Shown here: positions 36,705 to 45,099 of the stretch, in pieces
How the letters are laid out: the number at the start of each line of letters is the position of its first letter
Numbering within the stretch: the first letter of the stretch is position 1
Assembly: GCF_023016045.1 (NCBI RefSeq)
Contig: NZ_JALKAP010000005.1
Span: forward strand, 248,001 to 312,000
Length of the DNA: 64,000 nucleotides
Reading direction: 5' to 3'
Source: Marinobacter sp. S6332
GTDB taxonomy: Bacteria; Pseudomonadota; Gammaproteobacteria; Pseudomonadales; Oleiphilaceae
The notes under the pieces: generated by a model
The model's input: only the letters and a program-made list of their open reading frames with translations
Told to the model about the DNA's origin: nothing
Database searches by the model: none
Translations under genes and position numbers: made by a program

Positions 36705-38434
36705 ACGTCACCCCCAACTTCGCTCAGCTGCTCACTGGATGCGGCCTGTGTCGATTCCGGCCCACCCTCAACAATCACTTTTCGGAACATGCCAGCCGCC
36801 ATGTGGTAAGTCAGGTGGCAATGGAAGGCCCACTGCCCAGGCGCATCCACTTCGGTTTCCATGTAAACCGTGGTACCAGGCTGCACACTGACGGTGTGTT
36901 TGATCGGATTCCATTGGCCCGCGCCAACATCGAGAATCGACCACATACCGTGCAGGTGCATGGGGTGCGTCATCATGGTTTCGTTTACAAATTTGAAGCG
37001 AACTCGTTCGCCATATTTCAGGCGTATGGGCTCAGCGTCCTCGTATTTAACGCCATTGATGCTCCAGGTATAGCGTTCCATGTTGCCTGTGAGGCGCAAC
37101 TCGATTTCCCGTGCAGGCTCCCGTTCTTCGTAAAGTGGCTTCTGTGCTTTGAGGTCGGCGTAGGAGAGGAATTTGCCGCCATTGGCTGCGGTCGGAACCA
37201 GCCCGCTGCCTTTGGCGTAAAAGGGATCACTTGCACCACCCTCGGGCATCGTCATCGAGCTATGATCCATACCCTCCATCCGGGAATGATCCATATCAGA
37301 CATATCGGCCATCTCGTTTTCGCCGACCATGTCACCGTGATCGCCCATGTCGCCGTGATCCATGCCGGGCATATCCCCGTGATCCATTCCCGGCATGCCG
37401 CCCATGTCCGCCATGGTCAATCGTGCGGGCTCACGTAATCCGGGAACAGGCGCTTCCATCCCCTCCTCTGGCGCCAGCGTTGCTCGCGCATAGCCGGAGC
37501 GTCCCATGGACTCGGCAAAAATCGTATAGGCCTGCTCGTCCTTGGGCCGAACGATCACGTCGTAGGTTTCCGCGACGCCGATACGGAATTCATCCACATT
37601 GACCGGCTGTACGTTATTGCCATCGGCCTGCACGACGGTCATTTTCAGGCCCGGAATCCGGATGTCGAAATAGGTCATTGCGGATGAGTTGATAAAACGC
37701 AGCCGAACTCGCTCGCCGGGCTCAAAGAGACCTGTCCAGTTCTGTTCCGGACCTTTGCCATTAATCATGCCGGTAAAACCCTGCAGATCCTCAACATCGG
37801 CCTGCATCATGCGCATGTCGCCCCATGCCAAGCGTTCTTTCACAGTGTTCAGGAAGCCGTTTTCTGAAGCGTCTGAAAAGAACTCACCCACGGTTTGCTG
37901 TTTACGGTTGTAGTAATCCGGCGTTATCTTGAGGTTGCGCATAACCCGTTCGCTGGCGTGCGGGTGCTTATCCGTCAACTGAACCACGTATTCGCGATCG
38001 TAGCGAAACGGCTCTCGCCCTTCTGGTTCGATGATAATGGAACCAAAGGCCCCCTCCGGCTCCTGAAAGCCCGAGTGGCTGTGGAACCAGTAAGTTCCCG
38101 ATTGTGTAATGGGAAACTTGTAAGTGAACGTCTCCCCGGGTTTGATGCCAGGAAAGCTGATCCCCGGAACACCATCCTGCTCAAAGGGAAGAATCAAACC
38201 GTGCCAGTGAATAGAGGTCATCTCGTCAAGGTTGTTGGTAACGTTGATGGAAACCTCTTCTCCCTCTTTGAAGCGTAAAGTGGGGCCGGGAGATTTGCCG
38301 TTGTAACCTACCCCCTCTTTCACAAATTCCCCGGTATCGATTGTCACTCGGTCCACGGTCAGGTTGTATTCACCCGCTAAGCCAATAGCGGGTAAAAGCA
38401 GGCTTAAAGTGCCTGCGACAAGAGTCCTCTTCAT
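36701..38434 (-). CDS. copA: Periplasmic multicopper oxidase CopA
   Basis: This 577-residue Cu(I) oxidase starts at the ATG 38434, with GGGAG 7-8 bases before. Copper-binding motifs: HWHGLILPFEQDG and WFHSHSGFQ (T2/T3), HPMHLHGMW and WAFHCHLTYHMAAGM (T1/T3). A Met/His-rich insert at about 350-400 (repeats of MDHGDM) is the metal-loading region known in CopA and CueO. The signal peptide is Sec-like without twin arginine, which is unusual for copper oxidases normally exported folded by Tat. It is the middle gene of cupredoxin-copA-copB. Confidence 0.95.
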   Translation of the reverse strand: MKRTLVAGTLSLLLPAIGLAGEYNLTVDRVTIDTGEFVKEGVGYNGKSPGPTLRFKEGEEVSINVTNNLDEMTSIHWHGLILPFEQDGVPGISFPGIKPGETFTYKFPITQSGTYWFHSHSGFQEPEGAFGSIIIEPEGREPFRYDREYVVQLTDKHPHASERVMRNLKITPDYYNRKQQTVGEFFSDASENGFLNTVKERLAWGDMRMMQADVEDLQGFTGMINGKGPEQNWTGLFEPGERVRLRFINSSAMTYFDIRIPGLKMTVVQADGNNVQPVNVDEFRIGVAETYDVIVRPKDEQAYTIFAESMGRSGYARATLAPEEGMEAPVPGLREPARLTMADMGGMPGMDHGDMPGMDHGDMGDHGDMVGENEMADMSDMDHSRMEGMDHSSMTMPEGGASDPFYAKGSGLVPTAANGGKFLSYADLKAQKPLYEEREPAREIELRLTGNMERYTWSINGVKYEDAEPIRLKYGERVRFKFVNETMMTHPMHLHGMWSILDVGAGQWNPIKHTVSVQPGTTVYMETEVDAPGQWAFHCHLTYHMAAGMFRKVIVEGGPESTQAASSEQLSEVGGDV

Positions 38435-38528
38435 GATCAACTGCTCCCGAACTACTTCGTCGTATTCAAAGATCCCAACGCGCCGGCTATTGAGCGGGCG
38501 CGATAAACTGTTACTTGTTCGAAAGTAT

Positions 38529-39062
38529 TCAGTTGAAATTTACTTCGCCGTACATGCCTGCCTGATAGTGCCCTGGCACGTTGCAGGCAAACTCGATATT
38601 GCCCTTTTCAGAAAACGTCCAGATGACTTCCTGGCTCTCTCCCGGCTCTAACAGCACGCTGTTCGGGTCGTCGTGCTTCATGGACTTGCCGTGCCCCATA
38701 TCCATTTCCATCATGTCGTGATTGAGCTTTCCGCCCTGAATAGCGCCGTGCTCAACCATCATCATCATTTCTTTTTGATGGGCTTCGTGCATCTCGGGGG
38801 TGCCAATGTTGAACTCGTGCACCAATTGACCTTTGTTCTGAACCACAAAACGCACCGTTTCTCCTGGTTTGACTTCGATAGCTTCAGGCTCGTAGTAGTT
38901 GTCATACATCTCCACTGTAATGCTGCGACTGGCATCAGACGCTTTACCCGGTTCGCCGCTCTTGGCGCTTTGACCGTGTCCGCCTCCGTGGGTACCCGCG
39001 CCTAGTGCTGTTAACGAAATTGACATGGCAACTGCTGCAACTGCGAACTTTGCTAGACTCAT
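38529..39062 (-). CDS. Cupredoxin-domain periplasmic copper protein
   Basis: The protein is 177 residues from the ATG 39062 (AGGAGAAGG upstream); a longer ORF start adds 30 non-signal residues. Signal peptide at about 1-22. The plastocyanin-like fold shows type-1 copper ligands H82, C160, H165 and M170 (VHEFNIG ... FACNVPGHYQAGM). The insertion at 92-130 is rich in Met and His (MHEAHQKEMMMMVEH, MMEMDMGHG). It could store or carry copper to CopA. It leads the operon, behind a copper box 101 bases away. Confidence 0.88.
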   Translation of the reverse strand: MSLAKFAVAAVAMSISLTALGAGTHGGGHGQSAKSGEPGKASDASRSITVEMYDNYYEPEAIEVKPGETVRFVVQNKGQLVHEFNIGTPEMHEAHQKEMMMMVEHGAIQGGKLNHDMMEMDMGHGKSMKHDDPNSVLLEPGESQEVIWTFSEKGNIEFACNVPGHYQAGMYGEVNFN

Positions 39063-39163
39063 TAAACCTTCTCCTATGGTGCGGCGTAACGTGCGTTCGA
39101 AATCTGCGTTTGCCCCGCAACGTGAATGTTGTGCTAAAACGCTTGATACCATCGCGCACGAAC

Positions 39164-39179
39164 CTGAACTCTTTCTGAA
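39164..39179 (-). promoter_or_regulatory. CTGAA-N6-CTGAA box upstream of cupredoxin-copA-copB
   Basis: CTGAA CTCTTT CTGAA; it shares CTGAACTC-N3-CTGAAA with the cus box at 29188. Read towards the cupredoxin gene it is TTCAG-N6-TTCAG. It lies 101 bases from the start used here, about twice the distance found at the other promoters. Confidence 0.75.
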
Positions 39180-39198
39180 AATCCGGATTTATTTGCAG

Positions 39199-39214
39199 TT
39201 CAGGCTCAATTCAG
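39199..39214 (+). promoter_or_regulatory. TTCAG-N6-TTCAG box upstream of the copper response regulator gene
   Basis: TTCAG GCTCAA TTCAG reads on the plus strand, 53 bases before the regulator ATG. With the box at 39164 it forms an inverted pair (outer arms CCTGAAC and GTTCAGG). The central AAATCCGGATTT (39179-39190) is itself a 12-bp palindrome. Positioning suggests autoregulation of the two-component system. Confidence 0.75.
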
Positions 39215-39267
39215 TTTGATAAGCGACACTGCTGTTGCCTGTTCTGACTTAAAAAAGGAAGCGATAC

Positions 39268-39933
39268 ATGAGACTACTGCTGGTGGAGGATGACCGACTG
39301 CTTGCGGAGGGGCTTACCAGCCAACTTGAGAAGGCTGGCTTCAGTGTGGATATCACCCACACAGCCAAAGAGGCGGTAGTTTTAGGAGAACAGGAAGACT
39401 ACAAAGCAGGCGTGCTCGATCTCGGGCTGCCAGATGGAAACGGTCTGGATGTGCTGAGAAAGTGGCGATCAAGCAAAGTCACTTTTCCGGTACTGATCCT
39501 CACCGCAAGGGGGGACTGGCAAGATAAGGTAAACGGCCTCAAAGCTGGCGCAGATGACTACCTGGCCAAACCCTTTCAAACGGAAGAGCTGATTGCCCGT
39601 TTGAACGCCATCATGCGCAGAAGCGAAGGCAGGGTTCACTCAACGGTAAAAGTGGGGCGGTTTGAGCTCGACGAGAATCGGCAATGCCTGCAAATCGAAG
39701 ATGGCACCGAACACAGCCTGACCGGTACGGAATTCCGGTTACTGCGCTGTCTGATGGGACGGCCTGGTCATATATTCTCCAAAGAGCAGCTCATGGAGCA
39801 GCTATATAATCTAAACGAAAGCCCCAACGAAAATATCATCGAGGCATACATCCGGCGCCTGCGAAAACTGGTTGGCGCAGAAACCATCGCAACGCGGCGC
39901 GGTCAGGGATATCTGTTTAATGACTCTGTTTAG
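39268..39933 (+). CDS. OmpR/PhoP-family response regulator of copper region
   Basis: The 221-residue protein has a receiver domain with acidic pocket (E7, D8, D9), phospho-acceptor D51 in VLDLGLPDGNG, and K101; then a winged-helix DNA-binding domain (about 128-218) ending RRGQGYLFND. PhoP-like rather than CusR-like in overall sequence. The kinase gene starts within it (14-base overlap). Located between the cop operon and its own kinase, and flanked by copper boxes, it is the likeliest ligand of the CTGAA boxes. Confidence 0.92.
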   Translation: MRLLLVEDDRLLAEGLTSQLEKAGFSVDITHTAKEAVVLGEQEDYKAGVLDLGLPDGNGLDVLRKWRSSKVTFPVLILTARGDWQDKVNGLKAGADDYLAKPFQTEELIARLNAIMRRSEGRVHSTVKVGRFELDENRQCLQIEDGTEHSLTGTEFRLLRCLMGRPGHIFSKEQLMEQLYNLNESPNENIIEAYIRRLRKLVGAETIATRRGQGYLFNDSV

Positions 39934-41254
39934 AAAGCCTGTGTCCATAAAAGGGGCACTTCTGCTCCTGCTATTACCCGCAGGCATTGGCTTGATGGCC
40001 ATCGCATGGTTTGTGCACGGATTGCTTCTGGAGCGAATGTCCCGGGAATTTGTGGAGAGCCGCTTGAAGGATGAAGTGGCTTTTCTAGAGCACCATATTC
40101 GCCAAGCCGGCGGCCAGATAGACATGCTTCAGACTGGGGATTATTTTGAAGAAGTATTCCATCATGCCTTTGCTATCCAGTCTTCCGCTCAAACGGTCAT
40201 ATCCCCCCAATCCTGGCATCCGTTGCTGAGGCCATTACTGAAATCGGATGAGCAGAAAAGTATCAGAGTACACGGCGCCGAAATATCTGATGCACCCTCC
40301 GATATCCTCGCCTATCGAAAATCCTTTTTGGTGAACGACACCCTTATTACCGTGATCGTTTCAGAAGACATGGGCGCGCTACAAAACAGCCAAGCTGAGC
40401 TGCATGTCTGGACCGCAATTGTATCGATATTGTTGATCTTGTTGCTCGTGGGGATTATCTGGTTCGGAATTAGTTTGTCGATGCGGCCAGTTGTATCACT
40501 GAAGGCGACTCTAAAACGTCTACAGAGCGGTGAAATTTCCCGGATAAACGTGGAGGCCCCGGAAGAATTCCGGCCACTGGTGCAACAACTCAACCAACTT
40601 CTGGACTCTCTGGACCAGCGGCTTGAGCGCTCCCGGGAAGCGCTCGCAAACCTGTCTCACAGCGTTAAAACGCCCATCGCTGCCGTCAGGCAGGTTCTCG
40701 AAGATACCAGCCGGCCGCTTAATGATGAATTGAGACATGAGATGGGGTCGCGCTTAAGTGATATCGACAAACAACTGGAAGCAGAGATGCGCCGCAGCCA
40801 GTTTGCCGGACCACAGGTGGGCAAAAGTGCATATCCGGTAAAACAGGCTCGAGATCTACTGTGGATGTTGGGTCGTCTCTATCCAGAAAAGTCGTTTGAG
40901 CTATCGACGTCACTCACTGAGGAGTTTCGCTGGCCGATAGAGGAGCACGACTTGAACGAAATATTAGGGAACTTGCTCGATAATGCGGGGAAGTGGTCGT
41001 CAGAATGCGTTGAGCTCTCTTTGGAACAAAGCACTGGTTTGGTTCAGGTCATTGTCACAGATGATGGTCCCGGGGTTGCAGAAGATAAACGAATTCACTT
41101 GGGCAAAAGAGGAAAACGGTTGGATGAACAAACACCCGGACACGGGCTTGGCCTTGCTATCGTGCGCGAGATAGTTGATCGGTATGGCGGCGAGATTTCG
41201 TTTTCAAACGGGTTAAAAGGTGGTTTGCAAGTAAGGATCGAAATCGCTGTCTGA
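39920..41254 (+). CDS. PhoQ-like sensor histidine kinase
   Basis: The protein is 444 residues from the ATG 39920. TM1 at about 11-33, periplasmic sensor about 35-160, TM2 at about 163-185, HAMP, then LSHSVKTPIAAVRQ with H247 and the ATP domain (N-box LGNLLDNAGKW, G-box DDGPGV and GHGLGLAI). The H-box and N-box resemble PhoQ rather than CusS. The sensor loop has His (HH at 58-59 and 81-82) but not the CusS Met/His motif, so the metal signal is unproven. It is co-transcribed with the regulator and converges on the YkgJ gene. Confidence 0.9.
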   Translation: MTLFRKPVSIKGALLLLLLPAGIGLMAIAWFVHGLLLERMSREFVESRLKDEVAFLEHHIRQAGGQIDMLQTGDYFEEVFHHAFAIQSSAQTVISPQSWHPLLRPLLKSDEQKSIRVHGAEISDAPSDILAYRKSFLVNDTLITVIVSEDMGALQNSQAELHVWTAIVSILLILLLVGIIWFGISLSMRPVVSLKATLKRLQSGEISRINVEAPEEFRPLVQQLNQLLDSLDQRLERSREALANLSHSVKTPIAAVRQVLEDTSRPLNDELRHEMGSRLSDIDKQLEAEMRRSQFAGPQVGKSAYPVKQARDLLWMLGRLYPEKSFELSTSLTEEFRWPIEEHDLNEILGNLLDNAGKWSSECVELSLEQSTGLVQVIVTDDGPGVAEDKRIHLGKRGKRLDEQTPGHGLGLAIVREIVDRYGGEISFSNGLKGGLQVRIEIAV

Positions 41255-41278
41255 TGTTTTTTACCGCAACAGATCAGC

Positions 41279-41632
41279 TCACACCAAAACCTGCCGTGTG
41301 GTCGCAATATAGTGATGCACCTGACGCTCGGTTTCAGTATCAACCATGTTCTCCGGGCGGCGACCTCTGGGGCACGGCATGCGCGGGGTCGTACCAAACA
41401 ACCGGCAAATCAACGGGCGTTCTTCGTACACGGTGCACCCATCCGGGCCTAGGTGTACGCAGTTGAACTCATTCAGCGCAGCTTCGTGCTCGGCATTTGT
41501 TTTCACAGGTAAACGTGAAATCTCTTCTGAAGAGGTTGTTACCGGGCCACAGCAATCGTGGCAACCGGGCACACACTCGAATGTAGGAATGTCCTCACGC
41601 AGTCGCGCGATTATGTCCCGGTTACGATACAT
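41279..41632 (-). CDS. YkgJ-family cysteine-cluster protein
   Basis: The 117-residue protein has the conserved cysteine cluster CVPGCHDCCGP near the N-terminus, followed by CVHLGPDGCTVYEERPLICRLFG and CPRG. Eight cysteines in this pattern are typical of YkgJ-like proteins, thought to bind zinc or an Fe-S cluster; function is unknown. It is a single gene, convergent with the copper kinase and divergent from the MFS gene. Confidence 0.86.
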   Translation of the reverse strand: MYRNRDIIARLREDIPTFECVPGCHDCCGPVTTSSEEISRLPVKTNAEHEAALNEFNCVHLGPDGCTVYEERPLICRLFGTTPRMPCPRGRRPENMVDTETERQVHHYIATTRQVLV

Positions 41633-41684
41633 TGATGATCACCGTTCAGCCCTCTTGTCGTATGTAAGTACGCCCTAAGATACA

Positions 41685-42935
41685 ATGCCCGGCTGCTACT
41701 TTACCAATCCGGGAACTCTGTATTTCATGCCTGAACCCTCACCTGCCACGGCGAATTACTCACGCCAGAAAATCGTTCTGATCATATTGTCTCTTGCCAT
41801 CGGTGGTTTCGGCATTGGCACCGGTGAATTTGCCATTATGGGGCTTATGCCCAATGTGGCACTGGATTTTGGTATTACCGAGCCTCAGGTTGGGCACTTG
41901 ATCAGTGCTTATGCTCTCGGGGTTGTTGTAGGTGCACCGGTTCTGGCGATATTTGGTGCTCAGCTATTCCGCAAACATCTGCTCATTGCACTCATGGCAT
42001 TTTATGCGCTGGGTAATTTCGCCAGTGCGATGGCTGGCAGTTATGAAACCTTGATGGTTTCCAGATTTGTTGCCGGCCTGCCCCACGGTGCCTACTTCGG
42101 TGTTGCGGCCTTGGTAGCCGCATCGTTAGTGCCGCTCAATCAAAGAGCTAAAGCGGTAAGCTTCATCATGATGGGGCTGGCCCTGGCTTTGTTGTTTGGG
42201 AACCCGCTGGCCACATTGCTTGGGCAGCATCTGGAGTGGCGGTATGCCTTTGGCTTTGTGGCCGTTATTGCTGCAATAACCACAGTGCTTGTATTCGTTT
42301 TTCTGCCTTTAAACCGCGATGAAGTACGCCACAGTTCCCTAAGCGAGTTGCGCGCGTTCAATAGCCCGAAAATCTGGTATCCACTGGCCATCGGTGCAGT
42401 CGGATTTGCCGGTATGTTCTGCGTGTTCAGTTATCTGGCCCCGACGCTACTGAACGTTACTCAGGTGGAGCCAATCTGGATTCCCGTTGCCTTGTTTGTA
42501 TTTGGTCTAGGTGGTTTTGTAGGCAACATACTGGGCGGTTGGCTTTTTGATCGCTTTCAGTTCAGAAGTGTGGGTATGATTCTACTCTGGGCTGCCGTTG
42601 TGCTGGCACTGTTTCCTCTTGCCGCGGGCTCCCTTTGGAGCATTTTAATTGCCTGCTTTGTGGTTGCATTGATGGTGGCTATGGGCCCTGCCCTGCAAAC
42701 CCACTTAATGGACGTTGCCCACGGTGCTCAAACCTTGGCCGCGGCCTCTCATCATGCGGCGTTCAATCTGGCCAATGCGATTGGCCCGTGGCTAGGTGGC
42801 ATGGCTATAAGCGCGGGTATGGGGTGGCAAGTTACCGGTTACGTGGGTTCGGCTACGGCGGTTGCCGGGTTGATTGTTTTTTTCGTGGCACAGAAACAAC
42901 TGAGTGGCGAGCGAGCACCTTCAGCGCGCAGTTAA
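41685..42935 (+). CDS. MFS transporter (AraJ/arabinose-efflux-like, DHA1)
   Basis: The 416-residue membrane protein has 12 hydrophobic segments. Motif GTGEFAIMGLMPNVA in TM1 and RFVAGLPHGAYFGV in TM4 resemble AraJ/YdhP DHA1 efflux pumps, as does the short motif-A-like loop. The first Met (41685) or the second (41727, MPEPSPAT) could be the start; neither has a clear ribosome site. Probable drug or sugar efflux; no substrate evidence. Confidence 0.88.
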   Translation: MPGCYFTNPGTLYFMPEPSPATANYSRQKIVLIILSLAIGGFGIGTGEFAIMGLMPNVALDFGITEPQVGHLISAYALGVVVGAPVLAIFGAQLFRKHLLIALMAFYALGNFASAMAGSYETLMVSRFVAGLPHGAYFGVAALVAASLVPLNQRAKAVSFIMMGLALALLFGNPLATLLGQHLEWRYAFGFVAVIAAITTVLVFVFLPLNRDEVRHSSLSELRAFNSPKIWYPLAIGAVGFAGMFCVFSYLAPTLLNVTQVEPIWIPVALFVFGLGGFVGNILGGWLFDRFQFRSVGMILLWAAVVLALFPLAAGSLWSILIACFVVALMVAMGPALQTHLMDVAHGAQTLAAASHHAAFNLANAIGPWLGGMAISAGMGWQVTGYVGSATAVAGLIVFFVAQKQLSGERAPSARS

Positions 42936-42973
42936 AACTCACTGCTGTTATTTAACATTTTTTTGATATTTTT

Positions 42974-42989
42974 CTGACCAAATACTGAC
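42974..42989 (+). promoter_or_regulatory. CTGAC-N6-CTGAC direct repeat ahead of the LTA-synthase-like gene
   Basis: CTGAC CAAATA CTGAC shows the same 11-bp grammar as the copper boxes with a changed last base. It lies 94 bases before the ATG at 43084. The responsible regulator could be the convergent response regulator at 46370, which is inference. Confidence 0.45.
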
Positions 42990-43083
42990 GCCCCACCCTC
43001 TATTCTGCACTCCCCTTTTATGAGTCGCTTGGGAGAATCCTCTGACTGAGAGTTCTCTGGCTGCTCTGACGGAGAGTGTAGGC

Positions 43084-45099
43084 ATGCCTTTATCCTTTTG
43101 TTCCAAACGTCACTCCCTACCCAGACACGTTTATCGAGGTTTCCGCTGGGCCGGTGCCTACACACCGATATTAATGTTGTTTTTTGCGATACTTCTCATT
43201 GGTAGTCTATCGAGAACTCTGTTGGTGGCATGGCAATTCCACCGGGTTACGGAGACAACGGTATGGCCTGATATCTTCCTCCATGGGCTGCGGGCAGACC
43301 TGATCATGGCTGGCATGGTCGTGGCACCTTTGGTTTTGCTTTTACCGATTCTGGGCCATCGCTTCAGCTGGTTAGCCTGGAAGCGATTGACGGTTTTTTG
43401 GGCGCTGATTGTCGTTTTCTCTTTTCTTTTCATGGAGTTTGCTACCCCAACCTTTATCGCCGAGTACGATACTCGGCCCAACCGTTTGTTCATCGAGTAT
43501 CTGAGTTATCCCAAGGAAGTAATGAGTATGCTTTGGGAGGGCTACTTGCCTGCCGTTATCATCGGGATTTTTCTTTGCGTACTACTGACTGGTCTGTTCG
43601 CTTGGTTACTGCGACCGTGGGCACGAGAGCCCTCGCCGGGCAATTATCGTAAAGCGATTCTGATATGGCCCCTTGTGGTTATTGCTGTGTTTATGAGCGT
43701 TCGCTCTACTACTGGCCACCGCCCCGCCAACCCGGCGATGTTTGCACTGACATCAGACGCCATGGTGAATTCACTGATTATCAACTCTACCTGGTCAGTG
43801 GCTTTTGCCGTCTACAACCTTAAACATGAGGAAGACGCAGATGCCCGTTACGGACAGATGGAAATGTCTGAAATACTGAACGAGACCCGGAGCGCGCCCT
43901 GGCTCCGTGGAGCAGAATTCAATTCCAGGCATTTTCCGACGCTGCATCAACAAATACCGGTAAAAGAACGGCCGCGCCCTCTTAATCTCGTGATTGTTCT
44001 GGAGGAAAGCCTGGGCGCGACTTTTGTTGAATCCTTGGGTGGACGCCCGGCAACCCCCCGCCTTGAGGCTTTGAAAAATTCTGGTTGGTGGTTTGAGAAT
44101 CTGTATGCAACAGGCACGAGATCTGTTCGGGGTATCGAGGCTGTGGTTTCCGGATTCTTGCCATCTCCCGCTCGCAGTGTGGTGAAACTATCACTGGCCC
44201 AAACCGGTTTTTTCACACTGGCTGATTTGTTAAAACACCAAGGTTACAACACCGGTTTTATCTACGGCGGAGAGGCGCATTTTGACAATATGCGCAGTTT
44301 TTTCTCGGGTAATGGTTTTGACAACATCCTGGACCAACAGAACTACGTCAATCCCGTTTTTACCGGAAGCTGGGGGGTGAGCGATGAAGACCTGTTCACG
44401 AAGACCCACGAAGAACTTCAAACGCTTCATGCCTCCGAAGAACCCTTTTTCCGACTGGTATTCTCGTCATCAAATCACACACCGTTTGAATATCCGGACA
44501 ACCGAATTGAGCAGTACGACGAAGAGAAAAGCACAGTCAATAATGCCGTCAAGTACGCAGATCATGCCTTGGGTGATTTCATAGACACCGCGCGGAACAG
44601 TGATTATTGGAAAGATACTCTGTTTTTGATTGTGGCCGATCACGACGCCAGAGTTTGGGGCGATGAGCTGGTCCCCATCAAAAACTTTCACATTCCAGGG
44701 CTGATTCTGGGAGCGGGTGTGGAAAGCCGGCGCATTGAAACAATAGCTAGCCAGATTGATCTTGCACCAACGTTGCTCTCACTCATGGGTATTGCCAGTG
44801 AGAACCCCATGGTTGGACGTGATCTGGTGAGATTTCCTGACGCACCCGGTCGGGCGATTATGCAGTTTAACGATTACTATGCATGGATGGACAGCGACTA
44901 CAACGTGACGGTATTGCGCCCCGAGCAAGAACCCTTGGCAGGTATCTACTCGCCACAAGTCGGGAGGACTCAATATTTAGCCGGCGCTCCAGAGGACGCG
45001 GCCACAAAAAAAGCGTTAGCCCATGCGCTGCTGCCCCTGAAACTTTACCGGGAGCAGGCCTATGGTCTACCTGACGAACAGGATCAAACCAGGTTATGA
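43084..45099 (+). CDS. LTA-synthase-family (sulfatase-fold) membrane phosphotransferase
   Basis: The 671-residue protein has about five N-terminal membrane segments (24-45, 70-92, 103-120, 153-176, 192-207) and a periplasmic sulfatase-like domain from about 298. Catalytic residues by homology: E308 in LEESLG, T345 in TGTRSVRG as the nucleophile, and VADHDARVWG with Asp/His metal ligands. In Gram-negatives this family transfers phosphoglycerol or similar groups to periplasmic glucans or lipids. Its end overlaps the end of the convergent histidine kinase gene by 16 bases. The link with the neighbouring ArnT-like operon suggests envelope modification. Confidence 0.9.
   Translation: MPLSFCSKRHSLPRHVYRGFRWAGAYTPILMLFFAILLIGSLSRTLLVAWQFHRVTETTVWPDIFLHGLRADLIMAGMVVAPLVLLLPILGHRFSWLAWKRLTVFWALIVVFSFLFMEFATPTFIAEYDTRPNRLFIEYLSYPKEVMSMLWEGYLPAVIIGIFLCVLLTGLFAWLLRPWAREPSPGNYRKAILIWPLVVIAVFMSVRSTTGHRPANPAMFALTSDAMVNSLIINSTWSVAFAVYNLKHEEDADARYGQMEMSEILNETRSAPWLRGAEFNSRHFPTLHQQIPVKERPRPLNLVIVLEESLGATFVESLGGRPATPRLEALKNSGWWFENLYATGTRSVRGIEAVVSGFLPSPARSVVKLSLAQTGFFTLADLLKHQGYNTGFIYGGEAHFDNMRSFFSGNGFDNILDQQNYVNPVFTGSWGVSDEDLFTKTHEELQTLHASEEPFFRLVFSSSNHTPFEYPDNRIEQYDEEKSTVNNAVKYADHALGDFIDTARNSDYWKDTLFLIVADHDARVWGDELVPIKNFHIPGLILGAGVESRRIETIASQIDLAPTLLSLMGIASENPMVGRDLVRFPDAPGRAIMQFNDYYAWMDSDYNVTVLRPEQEPLAGIYSPQVGRTQYLAGAPEDAATKKALAHALLPLKLYREQAYGLPDEQDQTRL

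Noticed and set aside
37230..37400. Short tandem DNA repeats
   Set aside because: They encode the Met/His-rich MDHGDM repeats of CopA and are explained by the protein.
36677..37438. Long plus-strand open frame opposite the copA oxidase gene
   Set aside because: It is the antisense shadow of a real gene with copper-binding motifs; the product has no domain and no ribosome site.
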